64,000 nucleotides of DNA from Hymenobacter baengnokdamensis (GTDB taxonomy: Bacteria; Bacteroidota; Bacteroidia; Cytophagales; Hymenobacteraceae). Below, piece by piece: positions 26,128 through 35,426 of this stretch. Location of the stretch: positions 310,001 through 374,000 of the forward strand of contig NZ_CP044285.1 in the NCBI RefSeq assembly GCF_008728635.1, in the 5' to 3' direction. The notes under the pieces were generated by a model. That model saw only the letters and a program-made list of their open reading frames with translations, was not told the origin of the DNA and did not search any database. Position numbers and translations under genes: made by a program. How positions within the stretch are numbered: the stretch's first letter is position 1; each line of letters starts with the position of its first letter.

Positions 26128-26309
26128 TCAGGCAAAACCAGGCCCGCGGCAATCGCTTCGGACGCGCCTGGCTATCAGCATCAGCAGAGCGCCAACCCGC
26201 GCCCGCGCATAAGCCGGCAATTTCTTCGTAAAATTGCACCAGTATTGTGCCCGGCATGTTGCCATTTGCCTTTTAATGTGCGTTCAGGCCGGTTCTCTTC
26301 ATTTTATCT

Positions 26310-28682
26310 ATGCATTCACGCCTCCCGTTGGCCGGTGCCGCTGCCGCCACGCTGCTTCAGCTGGCTGCCTGCCAGGCCAGCAAGCCTACTACCGCCACCA
26401 ACCCGGCCAGCCAGGCCGTGGCTCAGCCAGTAGCTACCGGCCCCGCCATCGAAACGCTGGGCACTTACCCGGTACCCAGCCGTGAGTTTGCTTACGTTTA
26501 CAAGAAAAACAACAGCACCGCTGCCGACTACGGCACTCGCTCGAGCGTAACCGACTATCTCACGCTTTATACCAACTTCCGGCTTAAAGTGCTGGATGCT
26601 GAAAAGCAGGGCCTCGACACCACGCAGGCATTCCGGCGCGAGCTTGATGGCTACAAGCAGCAGCTGGCGCTGCCCTACCTCACTGAGAAGGGCGTGACCG
26701 ACCAGCTGGTGCGCGAAGCCTACGACCGCATGGGCCAGGAAATAAATGCCTCGCACATTCTGGTGCGGGTAGCGCCTGATGCGTCGCCGGCCGATACGCT
26801 GGCCGCTTATCAGAAAATACAGGCCCTGCGTCAGCGCGTTACGAGCGGCGAAGACTTTGGCCTCGTGGCCAGCGCCAGCAGCGAAGACCCCTCGGCCAAG
26901 GAGAATGCCGGCAAGCTCGGCTACTTCACGGCCATGCAGATGGTGTACCCGTTTGAGTCGGCCGCTTACCGCACGCCGGTGGGGCAGGTAAGCCAGCCCA
27001 TTCGCACGCGCTTCGGCTACCATATTATTAAGGTAAACGATAAGCGCACCGCGCAGGGCGAAATTAAGGTAGCTCATCTGATGGTGCGCGTAACGCCCCA
27101 GGCCCCTAAAGCCGACTCGGCGGCGGCCCACAAAAAAATCAATGAGCTGTATGCCCGTCTGCGCAAGGGCGAGAACTGGAACAAGCTTGTGGCGCAGTTT
27201 TCGGAAGATGCCGGCTCGGCCCCCAACGGCGGCGAGCTGCCGCCCTTCGGCACCGGCCGCATGATTCCGTCGTTTGAGGAGGTAGCTTTTAAGCTGCAAA
27301 AGCCCGGCGACATCTCGGCTCCGGTTCAAACGCCCTACGGCTGGCACATTATCAAGCTCATCGAAAAGCAGCCGCTGGCTGCCTTCGCCACCATGGAGCC
27401 GACGCTGAAAAGCAAGGTGGCCAAAGACTCGCGCTCGGAGCTTAACCACGCGGCTTTTCTCAAGCGCATTCGCCAGGAAGACCAGTTTGTGGAGATTCCG
27501 GCGGCCAAGACGCTGGCTTTTGCGCAGGCCGATACCGCGCTGGTGCATGGCCGCTACAAGTTTAACGCCGCTACCATGACGGCCAGCGGAGCCAAGGCCT
27601 CCAAGCAGACGACCAAAGCCGGTGGCGACAAGCTGCCGCTCTTTACTATTAAAGGCCAGCCTTACACCGTAGCCAGCTTCCTGGCTTACGTGCAGCAGAA
27701 CCAGCGCCCGCGCCCCACGGCCGAGCCGGCTTTTGTAATGCAGCAGCTCTACGACCAGTACGTAGACCAGAGCCTGACCGAGTTTGAGAAAAACAGCCTG
27801 CCCGCCAAGTATGAGGACTACCGCATGCTCGTGCAGGAATACCGCGACGGCATTCTGCTCTTCCAGCTGATGGACACCAAAGTCTGGAGCAAAGCGATTG
27901 AGGACACGGCCGGCCTGAAGAAATTCTTTTTGGCCAACCAGGCCAACTATCAGTTTGGGCAGCGCGTGCAGGGTACCGTTATTTCGGCTGCCACGCCGCA
28001 GCTGCTGGCCAGGGCGCAGCGCGAGCTGCCAGCCGGCCGCTACGCCATTGCGGGCAAAGCCGGCTCGGCGCTGGTGCACTTTAAGGCCGGCACGGCCACG
28101 CCCGCGGGCAGTGGCGGCTCGGCCGTGCTCGACGAGGCAGCCCGGCGAATGAGCCAGGATACGGCTCTTTTTGTGACGGTAGCCGGCCACATCCGCAAGG
28201 GCGAGAGCCCGGCGCTGGCTCATCAGCGCGCTTCTGCCGCTATCGACTACCTGGCCAAGACCGGCAAGATTGCCCGCCGCCGACTGGGGGCCGCCCCTAC
28301 TCGCACGGCGGTCACTGCCGATGGTGATACCCGACTGGAATTCTTCAGCACCGCTACCAGCGCCCTCGAAGCCAACCTCAACCAGCAGAACCCGCTGGCC
28401 GTGCAGATTCAGCAGCGTATCTTTCAGAAGGGCGAAAATAAGGTGATGGATGAGTACCTGACCCGCCCGGCGGGCACCTACACTACCCAGCGCGACGGCC
28501 GCTACTACGCCATAGTGGTAAAAAAGAGCCTGCCCGCCGGCCCCAAAGCCCTGAGCGATGCCCGGGGCCAGGCCACCAGCGACTACCAGAACTACCTGGA
28601 GAAGCAGTGGATTGAGCAGCTGCGCCAGCAGTATCCCGTAAAAGTTAACGAGCAGGAAGTAAATAAGCTGGTCACCAAATAG
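26310..28682 (+). CDS. lipoprotein peptidyl-prolyl isomerase with two parvulin domains and a degenerate OmpA-like region
   Basis: A 790-residue lipoprotein (lipobox LAAC, Cys21) of the PrsA/SurA/PpiD type. Two rotamase domains follow a helical N-terminal part: about residues 145-240 (INASHILVRV ... GYHIIKVND) and 252-355 (IKVAHLMVRV ... GWHIIKLIE). A later section around residues 600-660 (AARRMSQDTALFVTVAGH, then ALAHQRASAAIDYLAKTGKI) resembles the OmpA peptidoglycan-binding fold. It likely helps outer-membrane or secreted proteins fold in the periplasm. The SurA-like gene follows 135 bases downstream. Confidence 0.88.
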   Translation: MHSRLPLAGAAAATLLQLAACQASKPTTATNPASQAVAQPVATGPAIETLGTYPVPSREFAYVYKKNNSTAADYGTRSSVTDYLTLYTNFRLKVLDAEKQGLDTTQAFRRELDGYKQQLALPYLTEKGVTDQLVREAYDRMGQEINASHILVRVAPDASPADTLAAYQKIQALRQRVTSGEDFGLVASASSEDPSAKENAGKLGYFTAMQMVYPFESAAYRTPVGQVSQPIRTRFGYHIIKVNDKRTAQGEIKVAHLMVRVTPQAPKADSAAAHKKINELYARLRKGENWNKLVAQFSEDAGSAPNGGELPPFGTGRMIPSFEEVAFKLQKPGDISAPVQTPYGWHIIKLIEKQPLAAFATMEPTLKSKVAKDSRSELNHAAFLKRIRQEDQFVEIPAAKTLAFAQADTALVHGRYKFNAATMTASGAKASKQTTKAGGDKLPLFTIKGQPYTVASFLAYVQQNQRPRPTAEPAFVMQQLYDQYVDQSLTEFEKNSLPAKYEDYRMLVQEYRDGILLFQLMDTKVWSKAIEDTAGLKKFFLANQANYQFGQRVQGTVISAATPQLLARAQRELPAGRYAIAGKAGSALVHFKAGTATPAGSGGSAVLDEAARRMSQDTALFVTVAGHIRKGESPALAHQRASAAIDYLAKTGKIARRRLGAAPTRTAVTADGDTRLEFFSTATSALEANLNQQNPLAVQIQQRIFQKGENKVMDEYLTRPAGTYTTQRDGRYYAIVVKKSLPAGPKALSDARGQATSDYQNYLEKQWIEQLRQQYPVKVNEQEVNKLVTK

Positions 28683-28817
28683 CGTCCGGCGGCCGGCCTC
28701 GCTGCGGCGAGTGATTCCCATTTATACGCAGCTTGCAGGAACCAGAAACGCTAAAAACCTTTTATGTTAGCGCGGCACAGGCGGCAACCTCTGGCCCGCC
28801 TCGTGACTCCCTATCTT

Positions 28818-30212
28818 ATGCAACGTATCCTTCGGCGCCTATCCGCCTACTCCTTATTCGCCCTAGCGGCCCTGCTGGCCCTGCCCCATACCTGCTACGC
28901 GCAGCTGGGTATCAGCCGCCCCCGGGGCCAGCAGATACTCGATGGCATCGTGGTAAAGGTTGATAACCAGATTATTCTTCGCTCCGAAGTAGAAGGCATT
29001 GTGGCCCAGGAGCAGGCCCGTGCCCAGGGCAAGCCCCTGCCGCCCGACCTGCGCTGCAAAATTCTGCAGAGCCTGGTGCTGAGCAAGCTGATGCTGGCCC
29101 GGGCCGATATCGACTCCGTAACCGTGACCGATGCGCGGGTCAACAGTGAGCTCGACCGCCGCATGAACTACTTCGTGCAGCAGGTAGGCTCCGAAAAGAA
29201 GCTGGAGGAGATGTACAACAAGCCGGTGCGAGTTCTCAAGGAAGACCTGCGACCCCAGGTGCGCGACCAGCTGGTGCAGCAGGAAATGCAGGACAAGATT
29301 TCGGGTAAAGTAGCCATCACCCCCCGCGAAGTAAAAGAATACTTCGACAAGGTGCCCAAAGACAGCGTTCCCTATTTCTCAACCGAGGTAGAAGTCGGGC
29401 AGATTGTGATTCCGGCGCAGGTAAACGACAAGGCCAAGCAGGAAGCCATTGCCCAGCTCAACGACCTGCGCGGTCGCGTACTGGCGGGCGAGAGCTTCGA
29501 GGAATTAGCGAAAAAGTATTCGCAGGACCCTGGCTCGGCCGCTCAGGGCGGTTACCTGGGGTTCTTTAAAAAAGGAGAGCTGGTGCCCGAGTATGAGGCC
29601 GCGTCGCGCAAGCTGGAGCCCGGTCAGCTATCGCCGGTGGTGGAGTCGCAGTTCGGCTTTCACCTCATTCAATTTATCGAGCGCAAGGGCGACTCCTATT
29701 CAACTCGCCATATATTGCTGAAGCCAGCTGCCGGCGCCGCCGATGCCAGTGTGGCCGCGACCAAGCTGACCCGTATCCGCAATCAGATTCTGAAGGACAG
29801 TATTTCTTTTGCCAAAGCAGCGAAGGATTTCAGCACCGATAAGATAACCGCTGCCAACGGCGGGCTGCTGGCCAACCGGGCCGATGGCGGCTCGAAGCTG
29901 CCCCTCGATAAGCTCGACCCAGCCGTTTTCTTTATTATCGATACTATGAAGGTGGGCCACATTACGCCCCCGCTGCCCTACCGTACCGACGACGGCAAGG
30001 AAGCCATGCGCATTCTTTATCTGAAGAGCAACACGCCCCCTCACCAGGCCAACCTGCTCGACGACTACCAGAAGATTTCGCAGGCGGCCCTCACCCAGAA
30101 GAAAAACAAGGCACTGGATGAGTGGTACGAAAAGAACCGCAACACCGTATACCTGGAAGTTGCGCCCGAATATGCCGAGTGCAAAGTACTGACTGCCAGC
30201 ACCGACCAGTAA
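28818..30212 (+). CDS. SurA-like periplasmic peptidyl-prolyl isomerase
   Basis: A 464-residue chaperone. The signal peptide runs from MQRILRRLSAYSLFALAALL to CYAQ; a longer frame from 28764 adds 18 residues without an obvious role. The SurA-type N-terminal domain follows (LDGIVVKVDNQIILRSEVEG), then a first parvulin domain (about residues 190-285; VGQIVIPAQVN, EELAKKYSQDP, FGFHLIQFIERK) and a second one (about 290-400; YSTRHILLKPA). It probably escorts beta-barrel proteins to the outer membrane. Paired with the larger isomerase upstream. Confidence 0.92.
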   Translation: MQRILRRLSAYSLFALAALLALPHTCYAQLGISRPRGQQILDGIVVKVDNQIILRSEVEGIVAQEQARAQGKPLPPDLRCKILQSLVLSKLMLARADIDSVTVTDARVNSELDRRMNYFVQQVGSEKKLEEMYNKPVRVLKEDLRPQVRDQLVQQEMQDKISGKVAITPREVKEYFDKVPKDSVPYFSTEVEVGQIVIPAQVNDKAKQEAIAQLNDLRGRVLAGESFEELAKKYSQDPGSAAQGGYLGFFKKGELVPEYEAASRKLEPGQLSPVVESQFGFHLIQFIERKGDSYSTRHILLKPAAGAADASVAATKLTRIRNQILKDSISFAKAAKDFSTDKITAANGGLLANRADGGSKLPLDKLDPAVFFIIDTMKVGHITPPLPYRTDDGKEAMRILYLKSNTPPHQANLLDDYQKISQAALTQKKNKALDEWYEKNRNTVYLEVAPEYAECKVLTASTDQ

Positions 30213-30232
30213 AAGCGGATAGAAAGTTGGCT

Positions 30233-30352
30233 AAAAAAGAACGTCATCTCAGCTGGCGTCCGCTTGTCGAAGCAGCTTGCCCGTGCCACCTGGGTCATTA
30301 CGCCAACGATGCGAGCACGATGCTTCGGCAAGTTGGGCAGGACGTTCTTTTA
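30233..30352. repeat. intergenic palindromic repeat, family A, copy 2
   Basis: Arms begin AAAAAAGAACGTCATCTCAG and end GGGCAGGACGTTCTTTT, with inner matches CTTGTCGAAGC / GCTTCGGCAAG. It is more diverged than the copy at 37162-37251 but has the same GAACGTCA ends. It fills the gap between the SurA-like and MoxR genes. Confidence 0.8.
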
Positions 30353-30371
30353 GTGTATTATTAGCTTGATA

Positions 30372-31337
30372 ATGGCTCAATTTCAAAACGATAAAGAAGC
30401 GGCCGACTCCCTGAAGCAGGCGTATCAGCAGCTGCGGCAGGAAATCGGCAAGGTCATCGTGGGGCAGGACGACGTGGTGCGGCTCGTGCTCACGGCCGTG
30501 TTTGCCCAGGGACATTGCCTGCTGGTGGGCGTGCCGGGGCTGGCCAAAACGCTGCTTATCCAGACTATTGCCGACTCGCTCGACCTCTCCTTCAACCGCA
30601 TTCAGTTTACGCCCGATTTGATGCCCTCCGACATCGTGGGCTCGGAAACTCTGACGCAGCAGCGCGAGTTTCAGTTTGTGAAGGGACCGATTTTTGCCAA
30701 CATCATCCTGGCCGACGAGATAAACCGGACGCCGCCCAAAACCCAGGCCGCCCTGCTCGAAAGCATGCAGGAGTACGCCGTTACGGTGGCCGGGCAGCGC
30801 TACCCGCTGGCGCGGCCATTCTTCGTGCTGGCCACCCAGAATCCGATTGAGCAGGAAGGCACGTATCCCCTTCCCGAAGCGCAGCTCGACCGCTTTATGT
30901 TCAACATCGAGCTAGGCTACCCGAGCTACGAGGAGGAGCTGAACATTGTCAAGAACACTACCTCCGACCGCAAGCCGACGGTGAGCAGAATATTACACTC
31001 CGACGATATTCAGGCTTACCAGGCGCTGGTGCGCCGCGTGCCGGTGGCCGACAACGTGGTAGAATACGCTGTAGGGCTGGTGCACAAAACGCGCCCCAAT
31101 ATGCCGCGCACTGCCCCGCGTGCCCAGCAGCTGCTGGAATGGGGCGCCGGCCCGCGGGCCAGTCAGTACCTTATTGTGGCTGCCAAGTGCAACGCCCTGC
31201 TCACCGGCAAATACTCGCCCGATATTGAAGACGTGCGCGCCGTAGCTTTGCCTATCCTGCGCCACCGCCTCGTGCGCAACTTCAAAGCCGAAGCCGAAGG
31301 CACCACGGTAGAGCAGATTATCAAAGAACTACTTTAA
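30372..31337 (+). CDS. MoxR family AAA+ ATPase
   Basis: A 321-residue AAA+ protein. Walker A GVPGLAKTLL, the MoxR stretch FNRIQFTPDLMPSDIVG, Walker B ILADEINRTPPKTQAALLES and sensor FVLATQNPIEQEGTYPLPEA are all present. MoxR proteins act with von Willebrand-type partners in chaperone or metal-insertion roles. Here the next gene is an unrelated small protein, so partners are elsewhere or unrecognised. Start ATG 30372; a TTG two codons upstream is unlikely. Confidence 0.93.
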   Translation: MAQFQNDKEAADSLKQAYQQLRQEIGKVIVGQDDVVRLVLTAVFAQGHCLLVGVPGLAKTLLIQTIADSLDLSFNRIQFTPDLMPSDIVGSETLTQQREFQFVKGPIFANIILADEINRTPPKTQAALLESMQEYAVTVAGQRYPLARPFFVLATQNPIEQEGTYPLPEAQLDRFMFNIELGYPSYEEELNIVKNTTSDRKPTVSRILHSDDIQAYQALVRRVPVADNVVEYAVGLVHKTRPNMPRTAPRAQQLLEWGAGPRASQYLIVAAKCNALLTGKYSPDIEDVRAVALPILRHRLVRNFKAEAEGTTVEQIIKELL

Positions 31338-31338
31338 A

Positions 31339-31429
31339 TCATTTAACACTTATCATTTAACATTTAACAGCTTGGCACTCACTGGATTTTATCCTTTGCG
31401 TATTGAATGTTGAATGGCAAATGGTAAAT
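31339..31429. repeat. imperfect inverted repeat of TTAACATTTAAC type, family D
   Basis: The left side is built of CATTTAAC-like units and the right side of GAATGTTGAATG and GCAAATGGTAAATG units, which are imperfect complements. It fills the gap between the MoxR gene and the next start codon. Confidence 0.7.
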
Positions 31430-31435
31430 GAACTC

Positions 31436-31852
31436 ATGGAAGCCCAAGCGTACTATCAGCAATTTGAGCGCAACGTGCGCATTATTCTCGATGCGCTGGC
31501 CGCCGGCCTCGACCTGCGCACCACCGCCCTCGAAACCAGCCTGCCGCTGGAGGTATATGTGCTGTGCGAAGTGCTGAACCAGGGCGCCGGCGAGCATTTT
31601 ACCCTCACGGCCACCGGAGTGGCGCGGCTGGCCGAGTTTCAGCAGCAGTTTATGCGCCACGAAGACCAGACGCTGGCCGCCATGCAGCGCGTGCTCGCCG
31701 ATAAGCAGTCGGTCATGCGTACGCCTGAAGGCCGCGTATTTACGAAAGAAATGCTGATTCGCCGCCTGGAGTTCTTCAACGAAGCGGCCCGGCAGGTAAA
31801 CGTGATGCGTACCCAGCAAGCGCTGGGCAGCCCCCGGCAGTATACGGTCTGA
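31436..31852 (+). CDS. hypothetical helical protein downstream of MoxR
   Basis: A 138-residue soluble, mostly helical protein (MEAQAYYQQFERNVRIILDA, ... GRVFTKEMLIRRLEFFNEAA). No family recognised. Two possible earlier ATGs lie within the inverted repeat and are rejected, so ATG 31436 is chosen. It lies 98 bases behind the MoxR ATPase and may share its transcript. A very strong terminator follows at once. Confidence 0.65.
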   Translation: MEAQAYYQQFERNVRIILDALAAGLDLRTTALETSLPLEVYVLCEVLNQGAGEHFTLTATGVARLAEFQQQFMRHEDQTLAAMQRVLADKQSVMRTPEGRVFTKEMLIRRLEFFNEAARQVNVMRTQQALGSPRQYTV

Positions 31853-31863
31853 GTGGTGGCTTC

Positions 31864-31933
31864 GCCCGCTTTATAGCCCAACGAAAAAGGCCGCCTGCTC
31901 AGGCGGCCTTTTTCGTTGGGCTATAAAGCGGGC
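31864..31933. terminator. 33-bp perfect hairpin terminator, usable from both sides
   Basis: Perfect 33-base arms (GCCCGCTTTATAGCCCAACG... and complement) around the loop GCTC. The inner part AAAAAGGCCGCCT/AGGCGGCCTTTTT is a normal terminator; the outer 20 bp are an unusual extension. Confidence 0.9.
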
Positions 31934-32071
31934 ATTACAGTGCGGTAGTACCCGATTTATAAAATCGGTTTTCAAACAATAGCTAAAAAAGCAGCTTGTT
32001 TTTGCTGGTGAGGTTGCAGCGTCAGGCAGGGTTATTGTTTGCTCTGCGGGCTGCTCTTCTTACCCAATACA

Positions 32072-32635
32072 GTGCTCGAAACTGCCCGCCTTTTGTTACG
32101 CCCCTATGAGCCCGCCGACGCGCCGGCTTTTTACACGGTGCTCGACCAGAGCCGGGGGCGCCTGCGGGCTTCGTTTCCCGACCGCTTGCGTGCGGTACCT
32201 ACCTTGGCCGCCGCCCACATTCAGCTCGCCACCTTTGCCCACGACTGGCGCACCGGCCGCTTTTACGTAATGGGCATCTGGCACCGCGAAACCCACGAGT
32301 ACCTGGGCGATATCTGCCTGATGCCCCAGCGAAACGGGCAAGCCGAAATCGGCTATTACCTGGCCGCCGAAGCTGAAGGCCACGGCTACGCCCGCGAAGC
32401 GCTGGCTGCGGTCTGCGCCTTTGGCTTCGAGGCCCCGGTGGCCGCCGAGCGGCTGCTTATTCGCTGCTTTGCCGACAACCTGCGGGCGCAGGCCGTAGCC
32501 CGCCACCTGGGCTTTAGCTTGCAGCAACCCGAGCAGCCCGAAGCGCCCCGCTGGCTCCGGCTCAGCTTCTGGGACAGCCAGCTGCCTCAAGCCGACATTC
32601 TGCACTTCGTCCGAACGCGCGATGCCGGCAGCTAA
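32072..32635 (+). CDS. GNAT family N-acetyltransferase (RimJ/RimL-like)
   Basis: A 187-residue acetyltransferase. The start motif LETARLLLRPYEPADAPAFY, the central YLGDICLMPQRNGQAEIGYY, the acetyl-CoA loop GHGYAREALAAVCAFGF and LLIRCFADNLRAQAVARHLG match the RimJ/RimL/YdaF group, which acetylates N-termini of ribosomal or other proteins or small amines. A GTG start at 32072 is preferred, giving MLETARL; a TTG at 32039 is the alternative. It stands alone. Confidence 0.87.
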   Translation: MLETARLLLRPYEPADAPAFYTVLDQSRGRLRASFPDRLRAVPTLAAAHIQLATFAHDWRTGRFYVMGIWHRETHEYLGDICLMPQRNGQAEIGYYLAAEAEGHGYAREALAAVCAFGFEAPVAAERLLIRCFADNLRAQAVARHLGFSLQQPEQPEAPRWLRLSFWDSQLPQADILHFVRTRDAGS

Positions 32636-32689
32636 ACCCCGGCTGTCGCTCTTTTTAGCCAGGTTTTAAATATATTAAATATACTATAT

Positions 32690-33985
32690 TTACTGCCCGA
32701 CGCGCACTCGCCTGCCCACATTGCTCAGCAGCCATTCCTGCCGAAAGTTGAGGTAAACGCCGAAAGAAAAATCGAGCAGGCTGCGGTTGAAGTCGTATAC
32801 CGGCTCGACGCGTACCGTCAGGGCCGCCGCGTCGGAGATGCGGAAGTCGCGCAGCAGGCGCACGAGCAGCAGGCGACGGTCGGCCTCGCTATAGCCGGGG
32901 GTACCGTAGCGCGAGGCCACCGACTGGTAGTACGTGCCACCGAAGGGTGCGTAAAACTGATGCCCCTGCCAATAGCTCAGCATGAGGTCAACGTAGCGGG
33001 TTTCGAGCGTGCTATTGAGATACAGCGCGTTGCCGTTGTTGAAAGGCAGCAGGAATACGCTCGAATGGTCGCCGTAGAGCAAGCCATAGGCATTTACCCG
33101 CACGGCCTGAACTACCGACCCGTGCAGCGGCAGGCGCGCTACTACGCCACTGGCATAGTTAAAAATCGTCTGGATAGGAATGTGCAGCGTATCAATCTGC
33201 CCGCCGTGGTGCCGGGCCGTAAACTGAAAGGGAATCGACAGCTGCACCGGGCTATTGTCGCCCGTCAGGCGGAAGCTACTGCTCAGGCCCCCGGCAATCT
33301 GCTCCTGGTAGCTCACCCCCGGATACTCCTGCCGCAGCCAGTCGACCCAGGTATCCAGAAACACGCGCCTGGTATTCAGCCGGTACTGCACGCCTTCCTC
33401 CAACGGCTTTAGCATCACGCGCTCAAAGTCCATGAGCGGCTCGATGTACTCGTGGTTGAGATTGGCCTTGATATTGCCGAAAATAAACTGGCTGTTCTTG
33501 TGTGTCCAGGTGGCACGGTAGGTGGGGCGAACCTGTTTTAATATAGGGTTTCCAAAATCCTTCCAAATAAAAACGCCGGCTTCCAGGCGCAGCTCTTTGG
33601 TTGGGTAATACACGAGCTGCGGGTTCAACTGCGTGCCAAACAGCGTGTAACCTTCGACAATGGGGTTGAAATACTCGTTGTCTTTGAAGAAGGTGAAGGC
33701 GTTGAGGGAGATGCGCAGGTCTCCTGCATTGGTTGTAATACGACTGGGCTTTCTATTTAGTCGAGCATTCACACTGTCAATCTTTCTATTCACGCTATCA
33801 AGTTCCGCGTGGTAGCGCGCTCCCATTCCAGCAATAGCCCCAATACGAAAAAATGACAGCGTATCATTTCTATAAGCACCCGGTTCTGGCGACGTAAACG
33901 CCCGGTTATCCAGCTGCGCCCACGCCGGCCCAGCCATAATCAGCACAGCCCCAAGGCTAACTAAAATTTTTAGAAATTTCCCCAT
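32690..33985 (-). CDS. secreted, probably outer-membrane beta-barrel protein of unknown function
   Basis: A 431-residue protein. The signal peptide MGKFLKILVSLGAVLIMAGP with the AWAQ cleavage site sets the start at 33985 rather than seven codons earlier. The mature part alternates short polar and hydrophobic/aromatic strands (LRLEAGVFIWKDFGNP, TYRATWTHKNSQFIFG, YLNFRQEWLLSNVG), the pattern of an outer-membrane barrel. No family is recognised. Divergent from recA, with its own -7 box at 34117-34124. Confidence 0.75.
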   Translation of the reverse strand: MGKFLKILVSLGAVLIMAGPAWAQLDNRAFTSPEPGAYRNDTLSFFRIGAIAGMGARYHAELDSVNRKIDSVNARLNRKPSRITTNAGDLRISLNAFTFFKDNEYFNPIVEGYTLFGTQLNPQLVYYPTKELRLEAGVFIWKDFGNPILKQVRPTYRATWTHKNSQFIFGNIKANLNHEYIEPLMDFERVMLKPLEEGVQYRLNTRRVFLDTWVDWLRQEYPGVSYQEQIAGGLSSSFRLTGDNSPVQLSIPFQFTARHHGGQIDTLHIPIQTIFNYASGVVARLPLHGSVVQAVRVNAYGLLYGDHSSVFLLPFNNGNALYLNSTLETRYVDLMLSYWQGHQFYAPFGGTYYQSVASRYGTPGYSEADRRLLLVRLLRDFRISDAAALTVRVEPVYDFNRSLLDFSFGVYLNFRQEWLLSNVGRRVRVGQ

Positions 33986-34116
33986 AAATTTGGGCGTTTC
34001 CGGCACAAAACCGGGGGCCGCTGCGTTAGAAATAGCCGTCGAAAAACAGAACGGTAGCCAGGCTTAGCCTCCTGTTGTGCTGCCTTGCTGCGGTAAACCA
34101 AAATACCGTATTTTTA

Positions 34117-34124
34117 CAAACCTA
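34117..34124 (-). promoter_or_regulatory. -7 promoter box of the barrel-like protein gene
   Basis: TAGGTTTG on the minus strand fits TAnnTTTG; it implies a leader of about 120 bases. Confidence 0.4.
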
Positions 34125-34149
34125 AGTTTCTTTACACCCCAACCCCTTC

Positions 34150-35268
34150 ATGGCCTTAGCAACCAAAAAAGCCGACAAACCTGAAACGGTCGAGAAAGCT
34201 GACAAGAATGCCCCCTCCAACCCAGCTGCCGAGAAAGCCAAGGCACTTGCGCTGACGATGGAGAAGCTCGACAAAGCCTTCGGCAAAGGTACCGTGATGA
34301 AGCTCTCGGACCAGAAGGTAAACGATATTCCGGCCATCAGCACCGGCTCGCTGTCGCTGGATATTGCCCTCGGCATCGGCGGGTTGCCCCGCGGCCGGGT
34401 GGTCGAAATCTACGGCCCCGAATCGAGCGGTAAGACTACGCTGACGATGCATGCCATTGCCGAAGCCCAGAAAGCCGGCGGTACCGCCGCCTTCATCGAC
34501 GCTGAGCATGCCTTCGACCCTACCTACGCCAAAAAGCTGGGCATTGATGTGGACAACCTCCTCATCGCGCAGCCCGACAACGGCGAGCAGGCGCTTGAGA
34601 TTGCCGACCAGCTCATCAGCTCGGGCGCTATCGACATCATCGTAATCGACTCCGTAGCGGCCCTCGTGCCGAAAGGCGAGCTCGAAGGCGACATGGGCGA
34701 CTCGAAAGTGGGCCTGCACGCCCGCCTCATGAGCCAGGCCCTGCGCAAGCTCACCGGCACCATTAACAAGACTAACTGCCTGTGCATCTTCATCAACCAG
34801 CTGCGTGAGAAAATCGGCGTGATGTTTGGCTCGCCCGAAACCACGACCGGCGGTAACGCCCTGAAATTCTACGCTTCGGTGCGCCTCGACATCCGGCGTA
34901 TCGGCCAAATCAAGGAAGACAAGGACAACGTAACCGGCAACCGCACCAAGGTGAAGGTGGTGAAAAACAAAGTCGCACCCCCCTTCAAGGTGGTTGAGTT
35001 TGACATCATCTACGGCCAGGGAATCTCGAAAGTCGGCGAAATCGTTGACCTCGGCGTCGACATGGGCATCATTGGCAAGTCGGGCTCGTGGTTTAGCTAC
35101 GATGGCAACAAGATTGGCCAGGGCCGAGAAGCCGTAAAAACCCTGCTGCTCGACAACCCCGAGCTGGCTGACCAGATTGAGGCTAAAATCCGCACCATGG
35201 CCAAGGGCGATGAGGACATTATCCCCGTGGACATGAGCGGCCCCGAAGACGGCGACGACACGCTGTAA
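34150..35268 (+). CDS. recA: recombinase RecA
   Basis: A 372-residue RecA, the strand-exchange protein and SOS co-protease. Walker A GPESSGKT (89-96), [18 protein letters not shown], the Walker B strand [20 protein letters not shown], loop L1 [10 protein letters not shown] and loop L2 [31 protein letters not shown] (in part) are intact. The first 35 residues are a Lys/Ala-rich extension ([10 protein letters not shown]), longer than in E. coli. No LexA-like box could be picked out upstream. Followed by a strong terminator. Confidence 0.98.
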   Translation: MALATKKADKPETVEKADKNAPSNPAAEKAKALALTMEKLDKAFGKGTVMKLSDQKVNDIPAISTGSLSLDIALGIGGLPRGRVVEIYGPESSGKTTLTMHAIAEAQKAGGTAAFIDAEHAFDPTYAKKLGIDVDNLLIAQPDNGEQALEIADQLISSGAIDIIVIDSVAALVPKGELEGDMGDSKVGLHARLMSQALRKLTGTINKTNCLCIFINQLREKIGVMFGSPETTTGGNALKFYASVRLDIRRIGQIKEDKDNVTGNRTKVKVVKNKVAPPFKVVEFDIIYGQGISKVGEIVDLGVDMGIIGKSGSWFSYDGNKIGQGREAVKTLLLDNPELADQIEAKIRTMAKGDEDIIPVDMSGPEDGDDTL

Positions 35269-35293
35269 GCGACCAGCTTAGTTTATTTTTCGT

Positions 35294-35327
35294 AAAGCCC
35301 CGCTGCCAGCTGGCAGCGGGGCTTTTT
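35294..35327 (+). terminator. recA intrinsic terminator
   Basis: GCCCCGCTGCCA pairs with TGGCAGCGGGGC around GC, followed by TTTTT; 25 bases after the recA stop. Confidence 0.92.
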
Positions 35328-35365
35328 GCGTCTGGCTAAGGCAACCCTACGCGGTGCTCACTGCG

Positions 35366-35373
35366 TAGTTTTG
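35366..35373 (+). promoter_or_regulatory. -7 promoter box of the DUF3108 gene
   Basis: TAGTTTTG fits TAnnTTTG, 53 bases before the ATG at 35427. The GTG-initiated longer frame starts on its last base and is therefore unlikely. Confidence 0.5.
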
Positions 35374-35426
35374 TGGCTGGCATCTGGTTTGTACCGCTTT
35401 CGCTGCTTTCGTTTTCTACTGCTCTT

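Noticed and set aside
26057..26257. 66-codon minus-strand frame after the RsbW-like gene
   Set aside because: It covers the operon terminator hairpin and has no recognisable features.
26316..28721. 801-codon minus-strand frame opposite the parvulin lipoprotein
   Set aside because: It is the antisense shadow of a high-GC gene; the plus-strand product has a lipobox and two clear rotamase domains.
31403..31435. N-terminal extension of the protein downstream of MoxR
   Set aside because: The extra codons lie in the TTAACATTTAAC-type inverted repeat.
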